A DNA stretch of 8,459 nt from Patescibacteria group bacterium (GTDB lineage Bacteria > Patescibacteriota > Patescibacteriia > JAACEG01 > JAGUWE01), in contig JAGUWE010000069.1 in NCBI GenBank assembly GCA_020062525.1, forward strand, positions 1 through 8,459, in the 5' to 3' direction. A model generated the notes under the pieces. The model was not told the origin of the DNA, did no database searches, and saw nothing but the letters and a program-made list of their open reading frames with translations. The position numbers were made by a program, and so were the translations under genes. Positions 1-5,922 of the stretch are shown in pieces. Position 1 is the stretch's first letter. Every line of letters starts with the position of its first letter.

Positions 1-231
1 CCGGCCGGCGCCGATATTCATATGGCCGGCTTCGGAATTGCCGACCTGTTTTTTTGGCAAACCCACGTATTCGCCTGAAGCACAAAGCTTGGTCCAAGGA
101 TATTTTTTATAAAAATTATCCAAATTCGGCGTTTTTGCCAAAGTTATAGCATTACCTTTGCTTGGTGGCGCCAATCCCCAACCATCCAAAATGGCTAGAA
201 CAAAGGGACGCCTGATTTTACTAAAAAGCAT
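1..231 (-). CDS. gpmI: 2,3-bisphosphoglycerate-independent phosphoglycerate mutase, N-terminal part (partial)
   Basis: Cytosolic glycolytic enzyme converting 3-phosphoglycerate to 2-phosphoglycerate through a phosphoserine intermediate, with two Mn ions and no 2,3-bisphosphoglycerate cofactor. Only the first 77 residues are visible; the gene runs off the left edge of the window, which is not a truncation of the gene. What can be seen is decisive: VLAILDGWG at residues 11-19, where D16 is a metal ligand, and [14 protein letters not shown] at 64-77, where S66 is the phosphorylated catalytic serine. The ATG at 231 is the only reasonable start for the family, with about 10 residues before the LDGWG strand; no Shine-Dalgarno precedes it. 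It lies 121 bp downstream of eno on the same strand and is probably co-transcribed with pgk and eno, completing the run from 1,3-bisphosphoglycerate to phosphoenolpyruvate. Identification is near certain. Confidence 0.95.
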   Translation of the reverse strand, partial: MLFSKIRRPFVLAILDGWGLAPPSKGNAITLAKTPNLDNFYKKYPWTKLCASGEYVGLPKKQVGNSEAGHMNIGAGR

Positions 232-352
232 AAAATTTACAAATTTTCAATTCTCAATTTTCAATGAATTTTCAAGTGTTTTAATTTTCAATTGAAAATT
301 GGGAAATTGGGATTTGATTGAAAATTGAAAATTAGTAAATTGAAAATTTTTA
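232..352. repeat. AT-rich heptamer array forming a large inverted repeat between eno and gpmI
   Basis: The whole eno-gpmI gap is low-complexity sequence. The left half has 7-bp units TTTTCAA at 244-250, TTCTCAA at 251-257 and TTTTCAA at 258-264, with a degenerate further copy. The right half has the reverse complement, TTGAAAA, at 292-298, 318-324, 325-331 and 340-346. The halves meet at a perfect 18-bp palindrome at 283-300 (AATTTTCAATTGAAAATT), so a long AT hairpin is possible. There is no T-tract placed like an intrinsic terminator and no clear promoter. Function unknown. It resembles the heptamer arrays at 1656, 2787, 6397 and 6807. Confidence 0.75.
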
Positions 353-1645
353 TTATTTTAGTTCTTCTTCTATCTCCATTAGCCGGTTATATTTGGCCAC
401 TCTTTCTCCGCGCGATGGGGCGCCGGCTTTGATGTGATCAGCACCGACAGCCACAGCCAAATCAGCAATGAAATCATCAGTGGTTTCGCCGCTGCGATGA
501 GAAACGATTACCTGATAATTATTCTTCTTAGCTAAATTAACGCATTCAACCGTCTCAGTCAAAGTGCCGATCTGATTAGGTTTAATAATAATGCCATTGG
601 CCACGCCTTTCCCAATCCACTTTTTAAGCCGAGCGGCATTGGTCACAAATAAATCATCGCCGACCAGCATTATTTCTTCGCCTAAAAGTTCAGTTAATTC
701 CTGCCAGCCCTCCCAGTCGTCTTGTGAGAGACCATCTTCTAAATAAATTATCGGATAAGTTCTAAACCATTCGTAATAAAGACCAACTAAAGTAATGTTG
801 GAAAAAGCGGCCTGATCCAAGCGAAAAATATAACGCTTTTTATCCTCGTTGTAGAGAATTGAGGAACCGACATCAATTCCTAAAGACATATCAACTCCCG
901 GCGTCAAGCCGGCACGAATAATGGCAGCCAAAATCATTTCCAAGGCCTGAACTGAAGAAAAAATATCCGGCGCATAGCCGCCTTCGCTGCCGGTATCAGT
1001 ATCAAAACCTCTTTCTTTAAGAACTTTGCCCAGACAATGAAAAACTTCAGCACCATGGCGAATTTTTTCCTTAAACGGTAAAAGTTTAGCTTTGCCAAGA
1101 TGGTGCTTTTCTGGTTCTGGAATAATCATAAATTCCTGAAAATCCAAATTAGTATCAGCGTGTTTGCCGCCATTAAAAATATTAAACATCGGCGTCGGTA
1201 AAAAAAATTTATTGTCTTTAATGCCAAAACACTTTCTAAGATACCGATAAAGGGGCAATTTGCTTTGACTGGCCGCGGCCCGGGCGCAAGCCAGGGAAAC
1301 TCCCAAAATAGCATTAGCGCCTAATTTTCTTTTGTTAGGTGTGCCGTCAACCCTTTTCATTGTTTCGTCAAGCCGAATTTGATCTCTGACATCCTTGCCA
1401 CGCAAAGTTTGGTTAAGAATAGTGTTGACATTATTAACTGCTTTTAAAACCCCTTTGCCGTTGAAACGGCGAGGATCTCTGTCACGCAATTCCCAGGCCT
1501 CGTATTTACCGGTTGAAGTACCAGAAGGCACTGAGGCTTTGGCCGAGTTGCCGTCGGCCAATTCTAAGCGGACTTCTAAGGTTGGTTCAGCGCGCGAATC
1601 CAAAATTTCGCGAGCAATGAATTCTTTGATTTTGAATGAGGGCAT
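353..1645 (-). CDS. eno: Enolase (phosphopyruvate hydratase)
   Basis: Dehydrates 2-phosphoglycerate to phosphoenolpyruvate in the cytosol; Mg-dependent. About 430 residues, the normal family length. The N-terminal lid loop reads SGTSTGKYEA (usual SGASTG). NIFNGGKHADTNLDFQEF carries the conserved glutamate, and GSEGGYAP keeps the second catalytic glutamate, although the usual preceding Asp is Ser. The Mg ligands are present in LGIDVGSS, YLEDG and VGDDLF. The catalytic lysines are in IIKPNQIGT and IKAGAPSR, and SHRSGE binds substrate. About nine extra residues follow QEFMIIP. I start at the ATG at 1645 (MPSFKIKEF). A TTG at 1654 in the same frame would add three residues, but neither start has a Shine-Dalgarno and ATG fits the family. 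It lies 170 bp after pgk and 121 bp before gpmI, all minus strand, so probably one transcription unit. Confidence 0.97.
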   Translation of the reverse strand: MPSFKIKEFIAREILDSRAEPTLEVRLELADGNSAKASVPSGTSTGKYEAWELRDRDPRRFNGKGVLKAVNNVNTILNQTLRGKDVRDQIRLDETMKRVDGTPNKRKLGANAILGVSLACARAAASQSKLPLYRYLRKCFGIKDNKFFLPTPMFNIFNGGKHADTNLDFQEFMIIPEPEKHHLGKAKLLPFKEKIRHGAEVFHCLGKVLKERGFDTDTGSEGGYAPDIFSSVQALEMILAAIIRAGLTPGVDMSLGIDVGSSILYNEDKKRYIFRLDQAAFSNITLVGLYYEWFRTYPIIYLEDGLSQDDWEGWQELTELLGEEIMLVGDDLFVTNAARLKKWIGKGVANGIIIKPNQIGTLTETVECVNLAKKNNYQVIVSHRSGETTDDFIADLAVAVGADHIKAGAPSRGERVAKYNRLMEIEEELK

Positions 1646-1655
1646 AGGTTTCAAA

Positions 1656-1683
1656 TTAAAAGTTAAAAGTGAAAAGTGAAAAA
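1656..1683. repeat. Four-copy heptamer array upstream of eno
   Basis: Four consecutive 7-bp units on the plus strand: TTAAAAG, TTAAAAG, TGAAAAG and TGAAAAA. The array starts about 10 bp upstream of the eno ATG, so it would lie in the pgk-eno intercistronic RNA and it occupies the place where a Shine-Dalgarno would be. The consensus differs from the other heptamer loci while the 7-bp period is the same. Confidence 0.7.
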
Positions 1684-1703
1684 TTTAAATTTTATTTGAT
1701 ATC

Positions 1704-1758
1704 TTGTCATTCCTGCGAAAGCAGGAATCCAGATTCCGCATCAAGTGCGGAATGACAA
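1704..1758. repeat. Cloverleaf-like palindromic repeat, copy 1 (simple form)
   Basis: A compact 55-bp element in the pgk-eno gap. A closing stem TTGTC (1704-1708) / GACAA (1754-1758) encloses two perfect 8-bp hairpins. Hairpin I is ATTCCTGC (1709-1716), loop GAAA, GCAGGAAT (1721-1728). After a CCAG spacer, hairpin II is ATTCCGCA (1733-1740), loop TCAAG, TGCGGAAT (1746-1753). Because both hairpins begin ATTCC and end GGAAT, the outer TGTCATTCC and GGAATGACA can also pair, giving alternative folds. A second, enlarged copy is at 5923-6053. It looks like a dispersed REP/MITE-type element with no coding capacity. No T-tract follows it on the minus strand, so it is not a standard terminator. Confidence 0.85.
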
Positions 1759-1815
1759 ATGAAAAATTTGATAATTAGTAATTGATTAAAAAATTAATAA
1801 TTGAAAATTTAAAAA

Positions 1816-3078
1816 TTATTTCAATAGGGGTTTTATTCCCGGTAAAATTTTTCCTTCTAAAAATTCCAGCATCGCCCCGCCGCCAGTAGAAATCCAGTCA
1901 ACATACTGAGCCATCTTGGTCTGATTTAAACATTCAATTGTTTCTCCACCGCCAATAATACCATAAGCCCGCCCAGAAGATCTGCTAGCAATCACCCGAG
2001 CAATTATGACTGAACCATTTTTAAACCGTGGCAATTCAAACATTCCCAACGGCCCGTTCCATAAAATGGTTTTAGCTTCTTTAATCAAATAAGCAAAACT
2101 TCTAATAGTTTCGGGTCCGATGTCTAAAATAATCTCATCATCTTTGACTTCATTGAGATGTCTAACCAATGGTTCGACTGACGGTTCAATTCTTTTGGCA
2201 ACTAAAACATCTATCGGTAAGACCAATTTTTCTTTTTTTGAACCGGTTAATAAATCTCGCGCAACTTTAATATAATCCGGTTCAATCAATGATTTACCAA
2301 TATTATAGCCCTGGGCTTTAAAAAAATTATTAACTAACGCTCCGCCCAAAAGCAAATAGTCAATTTTATTAAGTAAATTTTTAATTGCTTTGATTTTGGT
2401 GGAAATTTTAGCTCCGCCAATAATTACTAAAAATGGCCTCTGTGGTTTTTTAAGAATTTTTGCCAAAACTGCGACTTCTTTTTCTAAAAGAAAACCGGCA
2501 TAACTGGGCAAAAATTTGGTAATCGCTGAAATCGAGGCATGCTCCCGGTGAGAAACAGCAAAAGCATCATTGACATAAATTTGGGCTAAACTCGCTAATT
2601 TTTTGGCAAATTCTTTATCATTGGTTTCTTCACCCGGATAAAATCTTAAATTCTCTAATAAAATTACTTCCCCCTCTTTCGTTTTTTTGATTCTCTCTTC
2701 TATCTTCTTTCCAAGACAATCATTAAGGAATATAACTTTCATACCCAACAACTCTTCTAACTTGACAGCAATAAGCTTTAAACTAAATTCTTGATTCTTA
2801 ATTCTTAATTCTTTATTCTTTGATGGGTCGCCTAAATGACTAATTAAAATAATTTTAGCCTCTTTTTCTGTCAAATATCTTAAAGTCGGCAAAACTGCTC
2901 TGATTTTTGTTTCATCTTTAATTATTATTTGTTTCTTGCCTGCCCCGTAGCGTCCCGACACAATCGGGACTGCTTCGGGGTTACTTATTTCTTGTTTTAA
3001 AGGTACATTAAAATCAACCCGAACAAGAACGCGTTTATTTTTAAGGTTTTTTATCTCTTCAATTGTCTTTAATTTCAT
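1816..3078 (-). CDS. pgk: Phosphoglycerate kinase (with in-frame palindromic insertion)
   Basis: Makes ATP in glycolysis by transferring phosphate from 1,3-bisphosphoglycerate to ADP. Motifs in order: VRVDFNVPL (residues 19-27), SHLGDP, LLENLRFYPGEE, FAVSHREHAS, nucleotide-site GGAKISTKI, WNGPLGMFE, GGGET and STGGGAMLEFLEG. The protein has 420 residues from ATG 3078, or 422 from ATG 3084, against roughly 390-400 for the family. The excess is explained mainly by 21 residues (30-50) encoded by a palindromic insertion and a few by a heptamer array. Oddities: the conserved Arg of the TRIRA motif is Lys (TKIRA), the Arg of SHLGRP is Asp, and the usual Asp in GGGD is Glu. I prefer ATG 3078 because the extended -10 box abuts ATG 3084, so transcription should begin at about 3078. 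First gene of the pgk-eno-gpmI cluster, divergent from purF. Identity is very secure. Confidence 0.96.
   Translation of the reverse strand: MKLKTIEEIKNLKNKRVLVRVDFNVPLKQEISNPEAVPIVSGRYGAGKKQIIIKDETKIRAVLPTLRYLTEKEAKIILISHLGDPSKNKELRIKNQEFSLKLIAVKLEELLGMKVIFLNDCLGKKIEERIKKTKEGEVILLENLRFYPGEETNDKEFAKKLASLAQIYVNDAFAVSHREHASISAITKFLPSYAGFLLEKEVAVLAKILKKPQRPFLVIIGGAKISTKIKAIKNLLNKIDYLLLGGALVNNFFKAQGYNIGKSLIEPDYIKVARDLLTGSKKEKLVLPIDVLVAKRIEPSVEPLVRHLNEVKDDEIILDIGPETIRSFAYLIKEAKTILWNGPLGMFELPRFKNGSVIIARVIASRSSGRAYGIIGGGETIECLNQTKMAQYVDWISTGGGAMLEFLEGKILPGIKPLLK
2787..2821 (-). repeat. Five-copy heptamer array inside pgk
   Basis: Read on the coding (minus) strand, five consecutive 7-bp units fit NAAGAAT: AAAGAAT, AAAGAAT, TAAGAAT, TAAGAAT, CAAGAAT. 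They encode the segment KNKELRIKNQE after the SHLGDP motif, in the variable loop before SLKLIAVKLEELLG. That loop is around five residues longer than in typical PGKs. Since 7 is not a multiple of 3, three units make one 7-residue period. It is an expansion or insertion tolerated in a surface loop. Confidence 0.75.
2929..2991 (-). repeat. 63-bp palindromic insertion in frame within pgk
   Basis: This 63-bp segment encodes 21 residues placed between LKQ and IIIKDETKIRA. Removing it leaves a spacing equal to that of ordinary PGKs (compare LKDGKITDDTRIRA). Inside lies an imperfect palindrome, 2943-2980: the outer arms CCCCG and CGGGG and the perfect inner stem GTCCCGA / TCGGGAC (2952-2958 / 2964-2970, loop CACAA), with one T-T mismatch and one bulge. 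Similar AAACAA-type sequence occurs on both sides, hinting at a target duplication. It is much more GC-rich than the surrounding gene. It resembles Rickettsia palindromic elements in behaviour, not in sequence. Confidence 0.8.
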
Positions 3079-3084
3079 AATCAT

Positions 3085-3093
3085 ATTATAACA
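3085..3093 (-). promoter_or_regulatory. Extended -10 promoter of pgk, probably giving a leaderless mRNA
   Basis: On the minus strand the sequence directly before ATG 3084 is TGTTATAAT, a perfect extended -10 (TGnTATAAT). No good -35 is seen 17 bp upstream, where only T residues occur; extended -10 promoters do not need one. The usual 6-7 nt from -10 to start places the first transcribed base at about 3078, the A of the second in-frame ATG. This predicts a leaderless transcript and fits the lack of any Shine-Dalgarno. Confidence 0.55.
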
Positions 3094-3144
3094 TAATTTA
3101 GAAAAATAAAAAATGGCAGAGATTCATTAAAAATCCTTGCAGCT

Positions 3145-3173
3145 TTGACAATTTTGGTTATAAATATTATATT
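3145..3173 (+). promoter_or_regulatory. Sigma-70 type promoter of purF
   Basis: A perfect -35 hexamer TTGACA at 3145-3150, then a 17-bp spacer, then the -10-like TATATT at 3168-3173. The predicted start is near 3180, giving a leader of about 60 nt before purF. I see no purine riboswitch fold or operator in this short leader. Confidence 0.7.
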
Positions 3174-3227
3174 GTTTGTAGATAACTTAAAGTGCTCTTT
3201 AAAAATTTGATAAAAAAAACCATTAAA

Positions 3228-3235
3228 AAGGAGGG
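3228..3235 (+). promoter_or_regulatory. Strong Shine-Dalgarno that fixes the purF start
   Basis: AAGGAGGG ends about 5 nt before ATG 3240. It is the only strong ribosome binding site in the window. It decides against an in-frame ATG at 3192, and the resulting protein begins Met-Cys-Gly as the enzyme mechanism requires. Confidence 0.9.
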
Positions 3236-3239
3236 TAAA

Positions 3240-4622
3240 ATGTGTGGAATTTTTGGAATAGTTAGTAACAATAATGACATTGTCTGGAAAATTGCTCTTG
3301 GTCTTTACGATCTTCAGCATAGGGGCGAACAGGGAGCAGGAATAGTAACTTTTGATGGCAAAAATATTCAAGAACGTAAAAAGAAAGGTTTGGTTACCGA
3401 AGTTTTTTGCTTCAATGACGAAGAGAAACAAAAAGAAATTTTTCAAAATCTTTCCGGCTTAGCTGGCATAGGTCATACTCTCTACTCAACGATTGGCAAG
3501 GGCAAAGAAAAAAAACAGCCCCAAACCTTTCAGCCGCTAATCGGTAATTTTGATGGCCAACCTTTTGCTTTGGCTCATAATGGCAATCTGATTGAACTTG
3601 AAGAGTTAAAAAAAGAAGCTAAAGAGAAAGGCTATAATTTTCAATCAGAAACCTCTGATACTGAAGTAATTGTTGCTCTTCTTTCAACCACCTCGGAAAA
3701 AACTTTTTTAGGTGCTCTGCAAAAAACCTTGCCGAGACTAAAGGGTGCTTTTGCCTTAACCATGCTTTATCAAGATAAAGTGATTGGCGTCAGGGATAAA
3801 TACGGAATTAGACCTCTTTGCCTTGGTCGAGATAAGTCAAGTTTTATGTTGGCTTCGGAAAGTTGCGCTTTTTATTCACAAGGAGCAAATTATATTAGAG
3901 ATATTCAGCCAGGAGAAATATTAGTTTTAGGTCAAAATGGTATAGAGGACTCTTTAATTTGGCCAGCGGAAAAACCCGATCTACGATTTTGTATTTTTGA
4001 GTATATTTACTTTGCTCGGCCTGACAGCAAACTGAATGGCCAAAGTGTCTATTTCTATCGGGAAAGAGCCGGAGCTCTTTTAGCCAAAGAGCATGCTGTC
4101 CGAGCTGATATCGTTATTCCCGTGCCAGAATCGGGCAGAATTTATGATACTGCTTTTGCCGAAGTTTCAGGTATTCCTCTCAAGGAAGGACTTTTCAGAA
4201 ATCGCTACTTTTCAGGCAAGACTTTTTTAACTCCCCGTCAAACAGATCGCTCTGATCTTCAAAGAAGAAAGATGCACCCCTTAAGAAAAGTTGTTCACAA
4301 CAAGAGCGTGGTTGTTATTGAAGATTCAATTATTCGAGCTAATGTTTCTCCGGAAATAGTAGCTATGCTCCGAGAGGCAGGAACAAAAGAGGTTCATTTG
4401 AGAGTTGGTTCATCGCCCATTCGTTACCCTTGTTTTTTAGGAATTGATATTCCAACTAAAGGAGAATTGGTAGCAGCTAATTTAACCCCAGATGAAATAG
4501 GAAGAAGAATTATTCAAACTGACTCTTTGGGCTATCTATCTCTTCAGGGCATGATTGACGCTTCGGGCTTGGCTAAAAAAAATTTATGCCTTGGCTGTTT
4601 CACTGGTGAATATCCACTTTAA
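3240..4622 (+). CDS. purF: Amidophosphoribosyltransferase, iron-sulfur type, with altered active-site residues
   Basis: First committed step of purine synthesis: PRPP + glutamine to phosphoribosylamine. 460 residues. The N-terminal Ntn glutaminase domain (about 1-230) starts MCGIFGIV; Cys2 becomes the nucleophile after Met removal, and there is no propeptide. LQHRGEQGAG, AHNGNL and TSDTEV are typical. The C-terminal PRTase domain has FEYIYFARPDS, PESG, NRYFSGKTF, the PRPP loop at 359-370 and CFTGEYP. The four cysteines expected for the Bacillus-type [4Fe-4S] cluster are at 251, 398, 450 and 453. Oddities: GHTLYST has Leu81 where families have Arg (HVRYST/HTRYAT), a glutamine-binding residue, and the PRPP loop reads RANV instead of RGTT/RGNT. 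It stands alone between its own promoter and terminator, with no other purine genes in view. Family assignment is very secure; full activity is uncertain. Confidence 0.95.
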   Translation: MCGIFGIVSNNNDIVWKIALGLYDLQHRGEQGAGIVTFDGKNIQERKKKGLVTEVFCFNDEEKQKEIFQNLSGLAGIGHTLYSTIGKGKEKKQPQTFQPLIGNFDGQPFALAHNGNLIELEELKKEAKEKGYNFQSETSDTEVIVALLSTTSEKTFLGALQKTLPRLKGAFALTMLYQDKVIGVRDKYGIRPLCLGRDKSSFMLASESCAFYSQGANYIRDIQPGEILVLGQNGIEDSLIWPAEKPDLRFCIFEYIYFARPDSKLNGQSVYFYRERAGALLAKEHAVRADIVIPVPESGRIYDTAFAEVSGIPLKEGLFRNRYFSGKTFLTPRQTDRSDLQRRKMHPLRKVVHNKSVVVIEDSIIRANVSPEIVAMLREAGTKEVHLRVGSSPIRYPCFLGIDIPTKGELVAANLTPDEIGRRIIQTDSLGYLSLQGMIDASGLAKKNLCLGCFTGEYPL

Positions 4623-4630
4623 AAAACTTC

Positions 4631-4659
4631 AAGAGGACGCCTCAAGCGCCCTCTTTTTT
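4631..4659 (+). terminator. Intrinsic terminator between converging genes, probably bidirectional
   Basis: Nine bases after the purF stop there is a 10-bp stem, AAGAGGACGC (4631-4640) / GCGCCCTCTT (4646-4655), loop CTCAA, running into T residues up to 4659. A run of six A at 4621-4626 precedes it, so the minus-strand transcript from the LUD gene meets the same hairpin followed by six U after a 5-nt gap. The single mispair is A-C in plus RNA but a G-U wobble in minus RNA. Confidence 0.85.
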
Positions 4660-4731
4660 ACCTGCTCTAAATATTTTTTAAAGATTTATACCCTTTGTTA
4701 TTTTAAATTGCTGGTCAAACTAATAAAAACA

Positions 4732-5913
4732 TTAACAACAAAATAATTCTTTTGGCGTCTCGCCAGAATCAATTTTACCGAACGGATTGCCGTAATGCCT
4801 GATATTTTCTATCATTTTTTCGTTAGTTAGCGAGGCCTTTCCTTCTTGGGCGAACTTAGCTCTGGCTACTTTAGTAATCTTTCCTAAATCAATCTTAGCC
4901 GGACAATTTAATTTACAGGAACCGCACAAAGTGCATTTAAAAATACGGTTGGCAAATTTATAATCTATTTTTTCATGCTCAATCAGAAAGACCGGACAAA
5001 AATTAAGGCAAGCGCCGCAACTAATACAATAAAGGATTTCTTCAAAAGGAGTGTTTATTAAATTCTGATGGTCGTTGATTAAAATTAAATCAACTTCTTT
5101 AGCACCCTGGGCTCCGGTTATAAGTTTTTTTTCAATGTCAGCTGTCTTAGAGGGTCCAGCGATAATACTCACATAAACTGGCCAGGCCTGCCCTGTACCC
5201 CAAATGGCTGAACATTTGACAATTAACATCGCGTCTTCAATCGTGGGAACAATTTTTTTTGTTGAAGTAATGACAACATGACGCGCTGGTAGGCGGCTTA
5301 CCAAAGAAATATTACCTTCATTTTCCAAAATAACAACCTGACCCTCGGTTGTTAACGCATTGGCGCCGGTTAAGCCAATTTGGGCCTGAATAATTTTTTG
5401 GCGCAGATATTCTCTGACAAAGGAAACAATCGCCTGCGGATTTTCTTCTACTTCTGAATTTAATTTTTCTTTTATTGCCCTAACTATGGTTCTAATATCC
5501 AAACTCACGGCTGGCGAAATGTGATGCTCTCCCTTCTGACCAGCCAGTTCAGCTAAAAAATCACCGGTATCTGTTTCAATAATTTCTTTGCCGGCTAAAA
5601 CTTTCTTTAAATTTAAATTATTAATGACATTTGATTTTGATTTAACAATCAAATCAGCGCCATCTGTAAGTTTTTTTAAAACTTCGCCTGCTTCTTCGTA
5701 ATTATTAACTTCAAAAACATTAACGCCAAAATTTTTTAAATTAACAATTGCTTGCTTTTTTAACTCCTTAATATTTTTAATGCTTTCCTTCTTGAGTTGG
5801 TGAAGGTCATCGCGTAATTTTTCAACATCAAGACGAGCAAAAACTTTCTCTCGTTTTGCTTTATAGTCGTCGAAGACGTGAAGCAAGGATTTTTTATTGT
5901 CTTTCAATAACAT
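4732..5913 (-). CDS. LUD-domain iron-sulfur protein, LutB/LldF-like, shortened
   Basis: LutB is the iron-sulfur subunit of the LutABC-type lactate oxidation system. This protein has 393 residues, well below the roughly 470 of typical LutB. A charged helical N-terminus (1-60) leads into the LUD fold, with IVKSKSNV at 89-96, ETDTGDFLAEL at 113-123, GLTGANALTTEGQVVILENEGN and a late AGPSKTADIE. Two ferredoxin clusters follow: C296, C299, C302, C306 and C327, C330, C333, C337. The segment that normally separates the clusters in LutB (GGHAYG..YPGPIG) is missing, and the end is an ENIRHYGNPFG motif, as in HdrC/GlpC-type proteins, followed by a terminal Cys-Cys. The downstream partner of the CCG-domain gene. 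No LutC is in view, so the substrate is open: an electron-transfer role linked to lactate or to disulfides. No signal peptide, so cytosolic. The ATG at 5913 has no Shine-Dalgarno. Confidence 0.85.
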   Translation of the reverse strand: MLLKDNKKSLLHVFDDYKAKREKVFARLDVEKLRDDLHQLKKESIKNIKELKKQAIVNLKNFGVNVFEVNNYEEAGEVLKKLTDGADLIVKSKSNVINNLNLKKVLAGKEIIETDTGDFLAELAGQKGEHHISPAVSLDIRTIVRAIKEKLNSEVEENPQAIVSFVREYLRQKIIQAQIGLTGANALTTEGQVVILENEGNISLVSRLPARHVVITSTKKIVPTIEDAMLIVKCSAIWGTGQAWPVYVSIIAGPSKTADIEKKLITGAQGAKEVDLILINDHQNLINTPFEEILYCISCGACLNFCPVFLIEHEKIDYKFANRIFKCTLCGSCKLNCPAKIDLGKITKVARAKFAQEGKASLTNEKMIENIRHYGNPFGKIDSGETPKELFCC

Positions 5914-5922
5914 ATTTTACTT

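Noticed and set aside
232..352. CRISPR array
   Set aside because: The repeat units are only about 7 bp, AT-rich, and lack unique spacers of constant length.
1646..1654. TTG start for eno at 1654
   Set aside because: It adds only three residues, has no Shine-Dalgarno, and the ATG at 1645 matches the usual enolase N-terminus.
1126..1679. Open frames on both strands overlapping eno (1126-1314 minus, 1395-1679 plus)
   Set aside because: Fully or mostly inside the conserved enolase gene, without recognisable motifs or ribosome binding sites.
3192..3239. Longer purF start at ATG 3192, adding 16 residues
   Set aside because: The strong Shine-Dalgarno at 3228-3235 and the need for Cys at position 2 favour ATG 3240. 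The added residues are lysine-rich and do not look like the known PurF propeptide.
3174..3239. Purine riboswitch in the purF leader
   Set aside because: About 60 nt, AT-rich, with no three-way junction or conserved loop sequences.
3081..3446. Minus-strand open frame of 121 codons overlapping purF
   Set aside because: Its sequence is antisense to the conserved PurF N-terminus and promoter, and it shows no family features.
4555..4746. Plus-strand open frame across the purF end and terminator
   Set aside because: Spans a hairpin terminator and overlaps purF out of frame; no motifs.
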